Part shown: one piece after another, positions 43,860 to 52,541 of the stretch
Numbering within the stretch: position 1 is the first letter of the stretch
Layout: every line of letters starts with the position of its first letter
From: Firmicutes bacterium UBA6806
GTDB lineage: Bacteria; Bacillota; Clostridia; Peptostreptococcales; Acidaminobacteraceae
NCBI GenBank assembly: GCA_002452745.1
Contig: DKFC01000014.1
Coordinates: 1-64,000 of the forward strand
Reading direction: 5' to 3'
Length of the DNA stretch: 64,000 bases
Position numbers and translations under genes: made by a program
The notes under the pieces: generated by a model
What the model was told of the DNA's origin: nothing
Seen by the model: only the letters and a program-made list of their open reading frames with translations
Databases searched by the model: none

Positions 43860-43888
43860 ATTTTACAGTAATTCAAGTAGTCAATCAA
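43860..43888 (-). promoter_or_regulatory. Promoter of pyrH-frr
   Basis: TTGATT (43883-43888), 17 bases, TAAAAT (43860-43865), between the tsf terminator and pyrH. Confidence 0.5.
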
Positions 43889-43934
43889 TGGTTTTTAACC
43901 AACTATTGCCATGAGATTCCCGTGGCACGACTTT

Positions 43935-43961
43935 AAAAAAGAGAACACAATTGTGTTCTCT
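43935..43961 (-). terminator. Intrinsic terminator after tsf
   Basis: A 22-base perfect palindrome (AGAGAACACAA and complement, 43940-43961) followed on the minus strand by TTTTTT. Confidence 0.88.
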
Positions 43962-43995
43962 CCATATATTTTTCACAATTATATTGTGAGTTCAA

Positions 43996-44643
43996 TTAGC
44001 TTTGTAATTGCTTAGCAACTTCTTCAGCAAAGTTTTCTTGTTTCTTTTCTAAACCTTCGCCAACTTCAAATCTAGAAAATCTTCTAATTGAAAGGTTTTC
44101 ACCGATTTTAGCAATTTTTTCCTTCAACAATTGATCAATTGTTTTATCTGGATCTTTGATGAAAGGTTGCTCAAGCAAGCAAACTTCTTTGTAGTATTTT
44201 GCAATTCTGCCTTCAACCATTTTATCAACGATTTGAGCTGGTTTGCCTTCATTTAATGCTTGATTTCTAAGAATTTCCTTTTCAGCTTCAATTGCTTCTT
44301 GAGGTACTTCTTCTCTTCTAACATATAATGGTTTTGCAGCTGCAACTTGCATTGCAACATCTTTCCCAAACTCTTGGAATTCTTCGTTTTTAGCTACGAA
44401 GTCTGTTTCACTGTTGATTTCAACGATAACGCCAATTCTTCCACCGTGAATATATGATGCGATAATACCTTCAGCAGCGATTCTATCACTTTTCTTTGCA
44501 GCTTTAGCAATACCTTTTTCTCTTAAATATTTGATTGCCTCTTCAATATCTCCGTTTGTTTCAACGAGCGCTTTTTTACAATCCATCATACCAGCGCCAG
44601 TTATTTCTCTTAACTCTTTAACCAATGCAGCCGAAATTGACAT
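43996..44643 (-). CDS. tsf: Elongation factor Ts
   Basis: Nucleotide-exchange factor for EF-Tu, 215 residues, the shorter form with a reduced dimerisation region that is common in Clostridia (the enterobacterial protein is about 280). The UBA domain and signature LREITGAGMMDCKKAL and EINSETDFVAKN are intact. ATG 44643 follows AGGAGG. It is separated from rpsB by a terminator, so its expression may be set by read-through. Confidence 0.97.
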   Translation of the reverse strand: MSISAALVKELREITGAGMMDCKKALVETNGDIEEAIKYLREKGIAKAAKKSDRIAAEGIIASYIHGGRIGVIVEINSETDFVAKNEEFQEFGKDVAMQVAAAKPLYVRREEVPQEAIEAEKEILRNQALNEGKPAQIVDKMVEGRIAKYYKEVCLLEQPFIKDPDKTIDQLLKEKIAKIGENLSIRRFSRFEVGEGLEKKQENFAEEVAKQLQS

Positions 44644-44735
44644 GTTAAATCCTCCTTGTAAATATAATAAAAACGAGTCTTTCGTTTTCTGACCAGATTA
44701 CTGGTTTATAAAGACTTTTAGCCTTGCAAACTCTC

Positions 44736-44764
44736 TAAAAAAGGTAAGAGAACTTCTCTTACCT
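44736..44764 (-). terminator. Intercistronic terminator between rpsB and tsf
   Basis: Stem GGTAAGAG with CTCTTACC (arms 44756-44763 and 44743-44750) and five-base loop, followed on the minus strand by TTTTTT. With no clear tsf promoter, it probably acts as an attenuator. Confidence 0.8.
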
Positions 44765-44774
44765 CAATATTTTA

Positions 44775-45503
44775 TTACTCTTCAGTTGCAACTTCCTGAG
44801 CAGGTGCATCAGTCAGTTGTTCTCCTTGTTTTGCTTCAATAATAGCATCTGCCATTTTAGAAGAAATCAATTTAACTGCTCTAATTGCATCGTCATTACC
44901 AGGAATAACATAATCTACTTCATCTGGATCACAGTTTGTATCTACGATTGCAACTACAGGAATCCCAAGATTTTTTGCTTCTTTGATAGCGATTCTTTCT
45001 TTTTTAGGATCAACTACAAATAATGCACTTGGCAATTTATTCATATCTTTGATTCCACCTAAGAATTTTTCAAGTTTTTCTTTTTTAGCTCTTAATTGAA
45101 TAACTTCCTTTTTAGGAAGTGCTTCAAATGTTCCGTCGATTTCCATTTTTTCTAATTTAAATAAAAGATCAATTCTTTTTTTGATTGTTTTGTAGTTAGT
45201 CAACATACCACCTAACCATCTTTGGTTAACAAAGTACATTCCAGCTCTAAGTGCTTCTGATTCAATTGCTTCTTGAGCTTGTTTTTTAGTTCCTACAAAC
45301 AGAATTGTTCCGTTTTCTTCAACAACGCTTTTAATGAAATCGTATGCATCGTCAACCTTACCAACTGTTTTTTGAAGGTCAATGATATAGATTCCGTTTC
45401 TTTCTGTGAAGATGTATTCTGCCATTTTAGGATTCCATCTTCTCGTTTGGTGACCAAAGTGTACACCAGCTTCAAGTAAATCTTTCATAGAAATTACTGA
45501 CAT
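44775..45503 (-). CDS. rpsB: 30S ribosomal protein uS2
   Basis: Small-subunit protein of 242 residues. Signature blocks: LLEAGVHFGHQTRRWNPKM, NQRWLGGMLTNYKTI and PVVAIVDTNCDPDEVDYVIPGNDDAIRA. ATG 45503 follows AGGAGG; the open frame upstream is leader. The promoter at 45610-45638 implies a leader of about 100 bases, in which S2 feedback control is possible but not shown. Confidence 0.98.
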   Translation of the reverse strand: MSVISMKDLLEAGVHFGHQTRRWNPKMAEYIFTERNGIYIIDLQKTVGKVDDAYDFIKSVVEENGTILFVGTKKQAQEAIESEALRAGMYFVNQRWLGGMLTNYKTIKKRIDLLFKLEKMEIDGTFEALPKKEVIQLRAKKEKLEKFLGGIKDMNKLPSALFVVDPKKERIAIKEAKNLGIPVVAIVDTNCDPDEVDYVIPGNDDAIRAVKLISSKMADAIIEAKQGEQLTDAPAQEVATEE

Positions 45504-45609
45504 TATTTTTTCCTCCTCGTTTTTTACCTCCCCACTTTTCATCTTTTGAAAACAACCAAAAGGCAACATTTTTCAAAATTGAAGCGGGTGTGTTTTTATT
45601 ACCTTAAGT

Positions 45610-45638
45610 AGTATACCACAAAGGGCATTTAATCACAA
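45610..45638 (-). promoter_or_regulatory. Promoter of rpsB
   Basis: TTGTGA (45633-45638), 17 bases, TATACT (45610-45615) with TGG extended -10, just after the stop of the SwrB-like gene. It gives the ribosomal genes independence from the flagellar operon. Confidence 0.65.
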
Positions 45639-45662
45639 CAATTTTATTGGGAGCAATCTAGG

Positions 45663-46265
45663 TTATTTTGGTTTCAAATTTTGAGGTTCTCCTCCACTGT
45701 TTGGAAGCTGAATCAGTAATTGAACCTCCCCCATACCAATATGGAGTTCTCTTGCAATATTTTTTAGCGACATCCCCTGACTTCGAAGTTCAATGACCTT
45801 TGATCGAACATCTAGTTCTTCTGCCACAAACGCAACTGGAAGTTCTCTGGCTGGTTGTTCAGCCTCTCTTGATTTGTGATTGTGATGCATCACTGATCGA
45901 TGGTGCATCACGACCTTTTTAATATCCGAAACAGCTTCTGTGGCAACCTTGGCTTCTTTCTTTATATCCACTGCGACGGCATTTTGCTTGATTGCTTCAA
46001 TCGAAGCAGAAATCAGTTCGATTTCCTTTTCGTGCACAGCATATTTTCCCTCGAGATCTCCAGCTATTTCATAAAATGCCCGATTCATCTCATCAATGGA
46101 CAGTTGGAGGTCCTCAAGCAGTTTGAATAAATCTTCCTCCCTATAAACTTTGGAGTGCTCAAGCATTTGTTCCCTCTTTAAATAGGCTCTATTCATTTCT
46201 CTTCTAATCATAAAAAGGGAACTGATTACAATAATCAGCCCTGCTATTATATTTATAATATACAT
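45663..46265 (-). CDS. SwrB-like membrane protein of the flagellar operon
   Basis: Protein of 200 residues with one N-terminal membrane helix (about 3-20), a long charged coiled-coil region (about 25-110), a His-rich linker (MHHRSVMHHNHK) and a C-terminal helix-turn-helix-like segment (VIELRSQGMSLKNIARELHIG), the arrangement of DUF6115 proteins. Bacillus subtilis SwrB has the same topology and the same place between sigD and rpsB and promotes flagellar hook-basal-body completion; the link here rests on position and layout, not on a measured alignment. It begins 4 bases after the upstream small gene with only a weak site. Confidence 0.65.
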   Translation of the reverse strand: MYIINIIAGLIIVISSLFMIRREMNRAYLKREQMLEHSKVYREEDLFKLLEDLQLSIDEMNRAFYEIAGDLEGKYAVHEKEIELISASIEAIKQNAVAVDIKKEAKVATEAVSDIKKVVMHHRSVMHHNHKSREAEQPARELPVAFVAEELDVRSKVIELRSQGMSLKNIARELHIGMGEVQLLIQLPNSGGEPQNLKPK

Positions 46266-46269
46266 ATAG

Positions 46270-46596
46270 CTACACTTTCATATCAAATTTTGTGCCCGCT
46301 TTTTCAAACAAGTTTACTTCTTTTTGTTCTGCTTCTCTCAGTTCTTCTTCTTTTTTCTTGCGTTTCTTCTGTTTTTTATTCTTTTCGTCTTCACGCTTTT
46401 TATCATTTTTTATCTTCTCTTGTTCTTTTTGTTCAAGGGTGTTGACCATCTGAGACTTTTTCTGAGTTTCCTCTTTATTTTCTACCTGTGCATTCAAGAG
46501 CTCATTATCTTGTTTGCTCACGACATTTTGTTTTGCCTGGTGCACATCCTGCGTTTTTTGAACCACCATCTGCATATCGGCAGGTCTAATTCCCAT
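46270..46596 (-). CDS. Small highly charged coiled-coil protein, function unknown
   Basis: Protein of 108 residues: a short N-terminal segment (MGIRPADMQMVVQKTQDVHQ) followed by about 75 residues dominated by Lys, Glu and Gln, predicted as one helix, and a hydrophobic end (VNLFEKAGTKFDMKV). It has a good site (AAGGGAGTG) ahead of ATG 46596 and sits between the FapA gene and the SwrB-like gene, so it is surely expressed with the fla/che genes. I do not recognise a domain. A scaffold or anchor role at the motor is possible but is a guess. Confidence 0.7.
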   Translation of the reverse strand: MGIRPADMQMVVQKTQDVHQAKQNVVSKQDNELLNAQVENKEETQKKSQMVNTLEQKEQEKIKNDKKREDEKNKKQKKRKKKEEELREAEQKEVNLFEKAGTKFDMKV

Positions 46597-46638
46597 TTAC
46601 ATCACTCCCTTGATATCATTATGAACAAATTTTATAAC

Positions 46639-48024
46639 CTAATAGGTTCTTGCCACGATTTCTCCCTTTTCTTTCATGATGCTCACATATGTCAGTTCGT
46701 GTTTCACATAGTAATTTGAACTTCCGATTTTCACCCGCGTTCCAGGGTAAATCATTCTAGCCGAAAGTTTCGCCCCTCTGATATTATTTACCAGTTCATT
46801 GAGCATTTTTAACCGCTGTCTTTTTTCAGTGAGCTGCGTGTCCATTTCAATAAAACTGGAGCTGTATTTTTTATACATAAATAGCGATCTCTCATCATCT
46901 GGATTCTGCTCCATCTTGACCTTTAAGAGTTTCAAGGATTTATCCAGCTTTGCATGCATCTCAATGAGTTCTTTAACCTCAATGCTGAGATTTTTCAGTT
47001 CCTCTACAATTTCAACGTCAACACCTAGTTTGATAGATGTGATAACACCAAGTTCAGAACCAATAACCTGTGCCTCAATGTCGTTCTTACACGAAATCTC
47101 ACCACCAACAATAAGACCTTTTTTCCCTTTTACACTGACTTTTCCATCGCATTTGACAACACTGTTCATAATAGCACCTGACTCAATATCACCACGGCAA
47201 ACAACATGACAGCTGTTGATAAAATTTGAAGTCAAGTTCCTGCCACAGTATATATCTGCATTATCATGCCCCTGTATGCCTCTTGAAATAACCACATCTC
47301 CTGTAGCCTTGATCCGAGCACCTTCGACGACACCATTTATAACGAGATCTCCATCACAGTCCACTTCATAGCCATCTGTAACATTTCCATTGATAATCAC
47401 TTGACCATGAAATTTGATATTTCCTGTCTCAATGCCAATATCCTTCCTCACTTCAAGTACCTTTATAATAGATATTCTGTCATTTTCAACCACAACAGAT
47501 CCGTCACATTCTGCGATGACGCTTAATCCGTCTTCAGATATTTTGACGTTTTTTCCAACTTTAAAAGGTGCATCCTTGCCATCTTTTGCTCTGATGACTT
47601 TTCCAGTGACAGTGGTTCCACTCTTTCCCTTTGTTGCAGGCGTTTTAACTGCAATTACTTCGTTTTCCTTAATGATTTCAACAAATCCAATATTCTTGAA
47701 ATCGACTTTGCCATCTTCCATCACTTGCGGCTTGATCTTATGATCCTTGCCATATAAGTATTCGATGCTTGCGTCTATCCCATTTTCATGAGGATTTCCC
47801 TCAGCAACAACTTCGTTATAAACAGACTGCTGATTTTTACAAATTGCTTCAATAACATTGAATTTTAAACCAAATGTAACGTTTTTGTCTTTGAGCAGCT
47901 TGACGACTTCCTCACTTTTGATAGTCACATCAGGTTTGAGAAATTCAATGGACAACATAGCCTTGTAATAATCATCAGATATTTTGATGGATATGTCATA
48001 TCTCGATTCAATATTTTCGCTCAT
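46639..48024 (-). CDS. FapA family polymer-forming beta-helix protein (DUF342)
   Basis: Protein of 461 residues with an N-terminal FapA domain, a central right-handed beta-helix of DUF342 repeats (GQVIINGNVTDGYEVDCDGDLVINGVVEGARIKATGDVVI and following, about 205-330) and a C-terminal coiled coil with a short beta tail. FapA-type proteins are common in clostridial fla/che operons and in Vibrio sporulation-like or glucose-signalling contexts; the biochemical role here is unknown. ATG 48024 follows AAGGGGG. A predicted promoter lies just upstream, after a hairpin at the sigD stop. Confidence 0.88.
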   Translation of the reverse strand: MSENIESRYDISIKISDDYYKAMLSIEFLKPDVTIKSEEVVKLLKDKNVTFGLKFNVIEAICKNQQSVYNEVVAEGNPHENGIDASIEYLYGKDHKIKPQVMEDGKVDFKNIGFVEIIKENEVIAVKTPATKGKSGTTVTGKVIRAKDGKDAPFKVGKNVKISEDGLSVIAECDGSVVVENDRISIIKVLEVRKDIGIETGNIKFHGQVIINGNVTDGYEVDCDGDLVINGVVEGARIKATGDVVISRGIQGHDNADIYCGRNLTSNFINSCHVVCRGDIESGAIMNSVVKCDGKVSVKGKKGLIVGGEISCKNDIEAQVIGSELGVITSIKLGVDVEIVEELKNLSIEVKELIEMHAKLDKSLKLLKVKMEQNPDDERSLFMYKKYSSSFIEMDTQLTEKRQRLKMLNELVNNIRGAKLSARMIYPGTRVKIGSSNYYVKHELTYVSIMKEKGEIVARTY

Positions 48025-48087
48025 ATTTCCCCCTTAGTTAAAGCCCTTATTATAATATTTATCGTCACATTTCTACTTTTCATTATT

Positions 48088-48116
48088 ATTATATAATATT
48101 TTTTAGCATAATACAA
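48088..48116 (-). promoter_or_regulatory. Possible internal promoter ahead of the FapA gene
   Basis: TTGTAT (48111-48116), 17 bases, TATAAT (48088-48093), in a very AT-rich 111-base gap after sigD. Confidence 0.5.
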
Positions 48117-48137
48117 AATCACAGTTGCCTGTGATTT
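48116..48137 (-). terminator. Hairpin at the sigD stop codon
   Basis: Nine-base stem AAATCACAG with CTGTGATTT and a GCAA loop; the first arm begins within the sigD stop codon. The run after it (TGTATTATG) is poor in T, so it is at best a weak terminator. Confidence 0.4.
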
Positions 48138-48870
48138 ATACCAATTCATCTAATGTTATTTTCAATTTTGATATCGCCTTGGTGTGTATCTGTGAAACGC
48201 GGGATTCAGAAATGGATAAAACTTCTGCAATTTCCTTGTATGTAAGCTCTGAATAGTAATACAATTGCAAAACCATTTTCTCCTTTTCCGGTAGCTTTTC
48301 TACAATCTGAGTCAGTATCGTCTTCATTTCTTCATTGACATATCTATCTTCTGGTTGAAAATCAATATTATTGGATTTTATATCAAAATTTGAATTATCA
48401 TCAATTTTCTCTTCAAGAGACATCACAGAATAGGTGGTGACCTCTCCTAATAGTTTGCTGTATTCTTCAAGCGACATGCCCATTTCCTCTGCAATGAGTT
48501 CATCGGGAATATCATAGCCATAAATTTTTTGCAAATTAGAAATAGCTTCTTCTATCTTTTTATATTTTTGTCGGGTGCTTCTGGGAATCCAATCCATATG
48601 CCGAATTTGATCAATAATGGCACCCCGTATTCTGATATTCGCATATGTTTCAAACTTGATGTTCTTTGTATGATCAAATTTATCAATGGCATCAATAAGG
48701 CCTATGACGCCATATCCCAATAAGTCATCAAATTCAACATGTGCGTTGTAGCTGTTATATAAACGCCCGGCGATTATTTTGACTAATTGTACATATTCTA
48801 TGATGAGTTCGTCTTTTGCTTCTTTGATATGTTTTTCCTTGTAGTTGATCCATAATTGTTCGCTAGTCAT
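48136..48870 (-). CDS. sigD: Flagellar/motility sigma factor SigD (FliA)
   Basis: Sigma-28 family factor of 244 residues directing late flagellar and chemotaxis genes. Region 2 has DLLGYGVIGLIDAIDKFD and FETYANIRIRGAIIDQIRHMDWIPRS, which is characteristic of FliA/SigD; region 4 helix-turn-helix is LTYKEIAEVLSISESRVSQIHTKA. ATG 48870 follows GAAGGTGG. Gene order cheC-cheD-sigD is as in Bacillus. No flgM was found in the window. Confidence 0.96.
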   Translation of the reverse strand: MTSEQLWINYKEKHIKEAKDELIIEYVQLVKIIAGRLYNSYNAHVEFDDLLGYGVIGLIDAIDKFDHTKNIKFETYANIRIRGAIIDQIRHMDWIPRSTRQKYKKIEEAISNLQKIYGYDIPDELIAEEMGMSLEEYSKLLGEVTTYSVMSLEEKIDDNSNFDIKSNNIDFQPEDRYVNEEMKTILTQIVEKLPEKEKMVLQLYYYSELTYKEIAEVLSISESRVSQIHTKAISKLKITLDELV

Positions 48871-48922
48871 TAAACCACCTTCAAAGTATCATATATAGCT
48901 ATTTTTTACTGTGACTGTGATC

Positions 48923-49408
48923 TTAGAGCTCCTTGATCCCTTTGCCTGCTGTTTTAATCAAGAGTTTTCCATCTTCACTGTAAAACTCAATCGTACGTCC
49001 AAAGTTTCCACCTGTTTCGTCTGCTCTAATTGGAATTCCAAGATCCTTTAGTATTTCTCTTACAGCTTCTGCATTTCTTTCGCCAATTTTCATTGCATCG
49101 TTTTGAGATGAAAAGGAGAACATTTGAGCGCCGCCAGCGATTTTAGCATAAAATCGGCTCTTTTTCGCGCCTCTCCCTTCCATTTGCTTAATAAGTTCTA
49201 CAATTGCCGTATCGGCAAATTTTGCCACATTTTCATTTTTTCGAATCGCCTTACTGGAAGGCAACATAATATGTGCCATTCCAGTAACCTTAGTAATCGG
49301 ATCATATAAACAGATACCAACACACGACCCTAATCCAAGGGTCGTGAGGGCATTGGGGTAATCCGCTACTTTAAGGTCGGCCATACCGACTTTAATCATT
49401 GTACTCAT
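48923..49408 (-). CDS. cheD: Chemoreceptor glutamine deamidase CheD
   Basis: Receptor deamidase and CheC activator of 161 residues. Catalytic Cys is in LGSCVGICLYD near residue 29; His in GMAHIMLPSS near 46; and KIAGGAQMF is the usual third block. Its ATG overlaps the cheC stop (ATGA), so the partner proteins are made together. Confidence 0.96.
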   Translation of the reverse strand: MSTMIKVGMADLKVADYPNALTTLGLGSCVGICLYDPITKVTGMAHIMLPSSKAIRKNENVAKFADTAIVELIKQMEGRGAKKSRFYAKIAGGAQMFSFSSQNDAMKIGERNAEAVREILKDLGIPIRADETGGNFGRTIEFYSEDGKLLIKTAGKGIKEL

Positions 49409-50022
49409 AGCGCAACCCCTAAACTTCCAAGTAATACTTCATACGAGTCGAGATCGGGAATCAAGAAAAAGTATCCATCAACTTTCTTGGCTTCCTGAGT
49501 CTCGATAAATTCATTTTGTATAATCAAGACATTGTCACTCATCTGCCCAAAGTGAATTGCCGGAACACTGAGGATAGCTCCTGCCATATCGATTGCAAGT
49601 GCTGGAATTGATATGGTAATTTTCAAATTGGTCAGTCCAGACAGTGATGAAACATAGGCCCCCGATAAAATGTTGCCTATTTCCTTAAGTGCCGATACAG
49701 TGAATTCATCAAATTCGGAGTCTTCTCTCGGCATGAGTAAATTCACTAAATTCATGGCCGATTGCTGATCCAGCACAAACATGATACTGCCTGTAATATC
49801 ACCTTCTATCTTAAAGAAGATACCGCAGACCACATTTTCTGGGCCACCTAAAATCTCCGGAACTTCATCAAACTCTAATATCTTGACCACGGGCACTTTC
49901 ATATCGACCTTTTTGTCAATCATCTTTGCAAGTGAAGTTGCTGCATTTCCTGCACCAATATTCCCTATTTCCCTGAGAACATCCAATATTAAATTATTAT
50001 CGAGATTTAATTGGTCTGACAT
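49405..50022 (-). CDS. cheC: CheY-P phosphatase CheC
   Basis: Adaptation phosphatase of 205 residues that binds CheD and dephosphorylates CheY-P. Two pseudo-symmetric active-site blocks are seen: EIGNIGAGNAATSLAKM near residue 16 and EIGNILSGAYVSSLSGL near 113, each with the essential Glu and Asn. It lies between cheW and cheD. Confidence 0.96.
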   Translation of the reverse strand: MSDQLNLDNNLILDVLREIGNIGAGNAATSLAKMIDKKVDMKVPVVKILEFDEVPEILGGPENVVCGIFFKIEGDITGSIMFVLDQQSAMNLVNLLMPREDSEFDEFTVSALKEIGNILSGAYVSSLSGLTNLKITISIPALAIDMAGAILSVPAIHFGQMSDNVLIIQNEFIETQEAKKVDGYFFLIPDLDSYEVLLGSLGVAL

Positions 50023-50030
50023 TGCGCCCC

Positions 50031-50471
50031 CTATTCATTATGCTGTTCTATATTTAACACTTTAAAGAGATCAATCAGCATGATGATTCTTCCATTTTTC
50101 TTTCCGATGTTCTTGATGAACTCGTTGTTGATATCTTTTTTTACATTTGGTGATGCATCAATATCGTCTTCTGAAATCTGCAAAACTTCTGACGACGAAT
50201 CCACCAACATTCCAATTTTCATGTCTTCCAAATTGATGATGATAATTCTCGATTCATCTGTTGCCGGTTTGGCTTCCAGTCCAAATCGACTTCTCAAATC
50301 CACCACTGGAACAATAATTCCCCTGAGATTTACCACACCTTTAACATATTGTGAAGAATAGGGAACTCTCGTAATCGGAAGGACTTTTTCAATGTTTTCT
50401 ACGTTATTTATATCAATTCCATAATGCTCTTGATTGAGCTTAAAGGTTACAAATTCTTTTATTTCACTCAT
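50031..50471 (-). CDS. cheW: Chemotaxis coupling protein CheW
   Basis: Scaffold of 146 residues that joins CheA to receptors. SH3-like domain with YGIDINNVENIEKV, the receptor-binding VKGVVNLRGIIVPVVDLRSRFG and a C-terminal MLIDLFKVL. Starts 16 bases after cheA. Confidence 0.96.
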   Translation of the reverse strand: MSEIKEFVTFKLNQEHYGIDINNVENIEKVLPITRVPYSSQYVKGVVNLRGIIVPVVDLRSRFGLEAKPATDESRIIIINLEDMKIGMLVDSSSEVLQISEDDIDASPNVKKDINNEFIKNIGKKNGRIIMLIDLFKVLNIEQHNE

Positions 50472-50487
50472 GAGAAGCCTCCTTTTT

Positions 50488-52536
50488 CTAGAACAGTTGA
50501 TTTGGATCTACGATTAGAGCAACACTACCGTTACCCAATATTGTAGCACCTGCGATTGCCTTTATACCCGTCAAGTATTTTCCAAGAGATTTGATAACGA
50601 TTTCCTGTTGTCCAATTAAGCTGTCCACAACAAGCCCCGCTTCCACTTCTCCTTTTTTAACGATAACGACTATGAGTTCATCCAAATCAGCTTGATCGTC
50701 CTCAATATTTAAGACTTCTTTCATGCGGATAATCGGCAATGTCTTATTTCTGTACAGAACGACTTCTTGATCTTGTACCATTGTGATTTTGCCAGTTTCA
50801 ATTGTTGTGATTTCTTTGATATTGTTAAGCGGAATTGCATATTTTTCCTCATTTAAATTGACCATCAACGCTTGAATGATTGCAAGTGTAAGTGGCAATC
50901 TAATGACAAACTTACTGCCTTGACCTAATGTGGAAATAACTTCAACCGTTCCGTTGATTGCCTCTATCTTGGATTTAACAACATCAAGACCAACACCTCT
51001 TCCCGAGATATCCGTTACTTTTTCAGCAGTACTGAATCCAGCGTTAAAGAGGAGGTTGATAATTTCCTTTTCACTCATGTTTTCTGCCTCAGCACTTGAC
51101 ACAACTTTCTTCTCAAGTGCTTTTTTGAGGATGACTTCTGGATTGATTCCCTTTCCATCATCTTCCACTTCGATGACAACTGTATTGCCATCTGGATAAG
51201 CTCTCAGAGCCACAAAGCCTGTTTCATCCTTGCCAGTTTTAAGTCTCTCCGCAGGTGATTCAATGCCGTGGTCAAGTGAGTTACGAATCAAATGGATCAA
51301 CGGATCGCCAATTTCGTCAATAACAGTTCTATCCACTTCTGTTTCTTCACCAGACATAAATAACTTAATGTTCTTTCCAAGGTCTTTTGAAAGGTCTCTA
51401 ACCAATCTTGGGAATCTGTTAAAAGTTCTTTCAACTGGAACCATTCTAACTTTCATGACAGCATCATGCAAGCTGGTTGTAATTCTTTCAAGGTATTCAA
51501 TAGCTTCGTTCATATTGTTCTTATTTGATGACGTATCCAAGTCCTCAAGTCGTGTTTTGATAATGATAAGCTCACTGACGAGGTTCATCAGATTATCAAG
51601 TCTGCCAATTTCAACACGTACTGTTTTAGAAGTCTTACCTTTATCTTTGTTTTGGTTTGTATCTTCTTTTGTCTTGCGTGTCTCTTCTTTGGCGATTGCC
51701 GTTTCCATGTCCACTTCCACATCAGGTTGTTTCTCATGTGCCATAATATCCGCTTCTGATAACGGCATAACAATCACTTCGTGAATTTCAGAAATCTTCA
51801 TGAGTTCGCTTTTGATGTAGTTTTCGTCTAATTTTGAGAAGTAGAGAATTTCAAAAGAGTCCTCAAATTTTTCATCTTCAATTTCCTCAGCCAGTGGATA
51901 TGATTTAATCACTTCGCCAAATCTTTCAAGGGTGTTGAACACAATAAAGGATCTTGCTGCCTTAAGCATACAGCCCTTATCTAGCACGACTTTAATCAGG
52001 TATGGCTTAACACCCATTTCAAAAGCCTTGGCAATGATGCTTTCAACATCGTTTATAGTGATGTTGAATTCTGAAGACCCTCCAGAGGATTTAGGAGCAG
52101 CCTCCACTTCAACAGCTGTTTCCTTCGCTTTTGGTTTTTCAGCTTCCACTTGTCCACCAGATGCAATGCTTTGAAGTTTCTTAACCAACAATGATGAATC
52201 AAGGTCGCCTTCGCTCCCTGTTTTTTCCAAATTGTCAATATATTCTTCCAGGGCGTCAAAACACTCAAAGAGAACATCTACAATAGTGCTTGTTACTTTT
52301 AATTCTCCATTCCTAACCAAATCCAGAACGTTTTCCATCTTATGTGTCAAGTCGGCAACTTTTGTAAAGCCCATTGTTCCAGACATGCCTTTCAATGTAT
52401 GTGCGATCCTAAAAATTTCACTCAAATGACTAAGATTATCAACGTCTTTTTCTAGGTCCAGTAATATTTCGTTCATTGTTTGCAAATGTTCTTTAGATTC
52501 ATCGATGAATATTTCTAGATATTGACTCATATCCAT
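50488..52536 (-). CDS. cheA: Chemotaxis histidine kinase CheA
   Basis: Kinase of 682 residues. P1 Hpt domain has the phospho-His H46 in IFRIAHTLKG; a P2 response-regulator docking region spans about 150-260; P3 dimerisation, P4 ATPase (HLIRNSLDHGIE, DDGKGIN, GRGVGLDVV) and P5 CheW-like domains follow. ATG 52536 is chosen as it lies ten bases after GGAGG; a GTG at 52542 is too close and another ATG two codons later is possible. It phosphorylates CheY and CheB encoded in the same operon. Confidence 0.97.
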   Translation of the reverse strand: MDMSQYLEIFIDESKEHLQTMNEILLDLEKDVDNLSHLSEIFRIAHTLKGMSGTMGFTKVADLTHKMENVLDLVRNGELKVTSTIVDVLFECFDALEEYIDNLEKTGSEGDLDSSLLVKKLQSIASGGQVEAEKPKAKETAVEVEAAPKSSGGSSEFNITINDVESIIAKAFEMGVKPYLIKVVLDKGCMLKAARSFIVFNTLERFGEVIKSYPLAEEIEDEKFEDSFEILYFSKLDENYIKSELMKISEIHEVIVMPLSEADIMAHEKQPDVEVDMETAIAKEETRKTKEDTNQNKDKGKTSKTVRVEIGRLDNLMNLVSELIIIKTRLEDLDTSSNKNNMNEAIEYLERITTSLHDAVMKVRMVPVERTFNRFPRLVRDLSKDLGKNIKLFMSGEETEVDRTVIDEIGDPLIHLIRNSLDHGIESPAERLKTGKDETGFVALRAYPDGNTVVIEVEDDGKGINPEVILKKALEKKVVSSAEAENMSEKEIINLLFNAGFSTAEKVTDISGRGVGLDVVKSKIEAINGTVEVISTLGQGSKFVIRLPLTLAIIQALMVNLNEEKYAIPLNNIKEITTIETGKITMVQDQEVVLYRNKTLPIIRMKEVLNIEDDQADLDELIVVIVKKGEVEAGLVVDSLIGQQEIVIKSLGKYLTGIKAIAGATILGNGSVALIVDPNQLF

Positions 52537-52541
52537 ATGCA

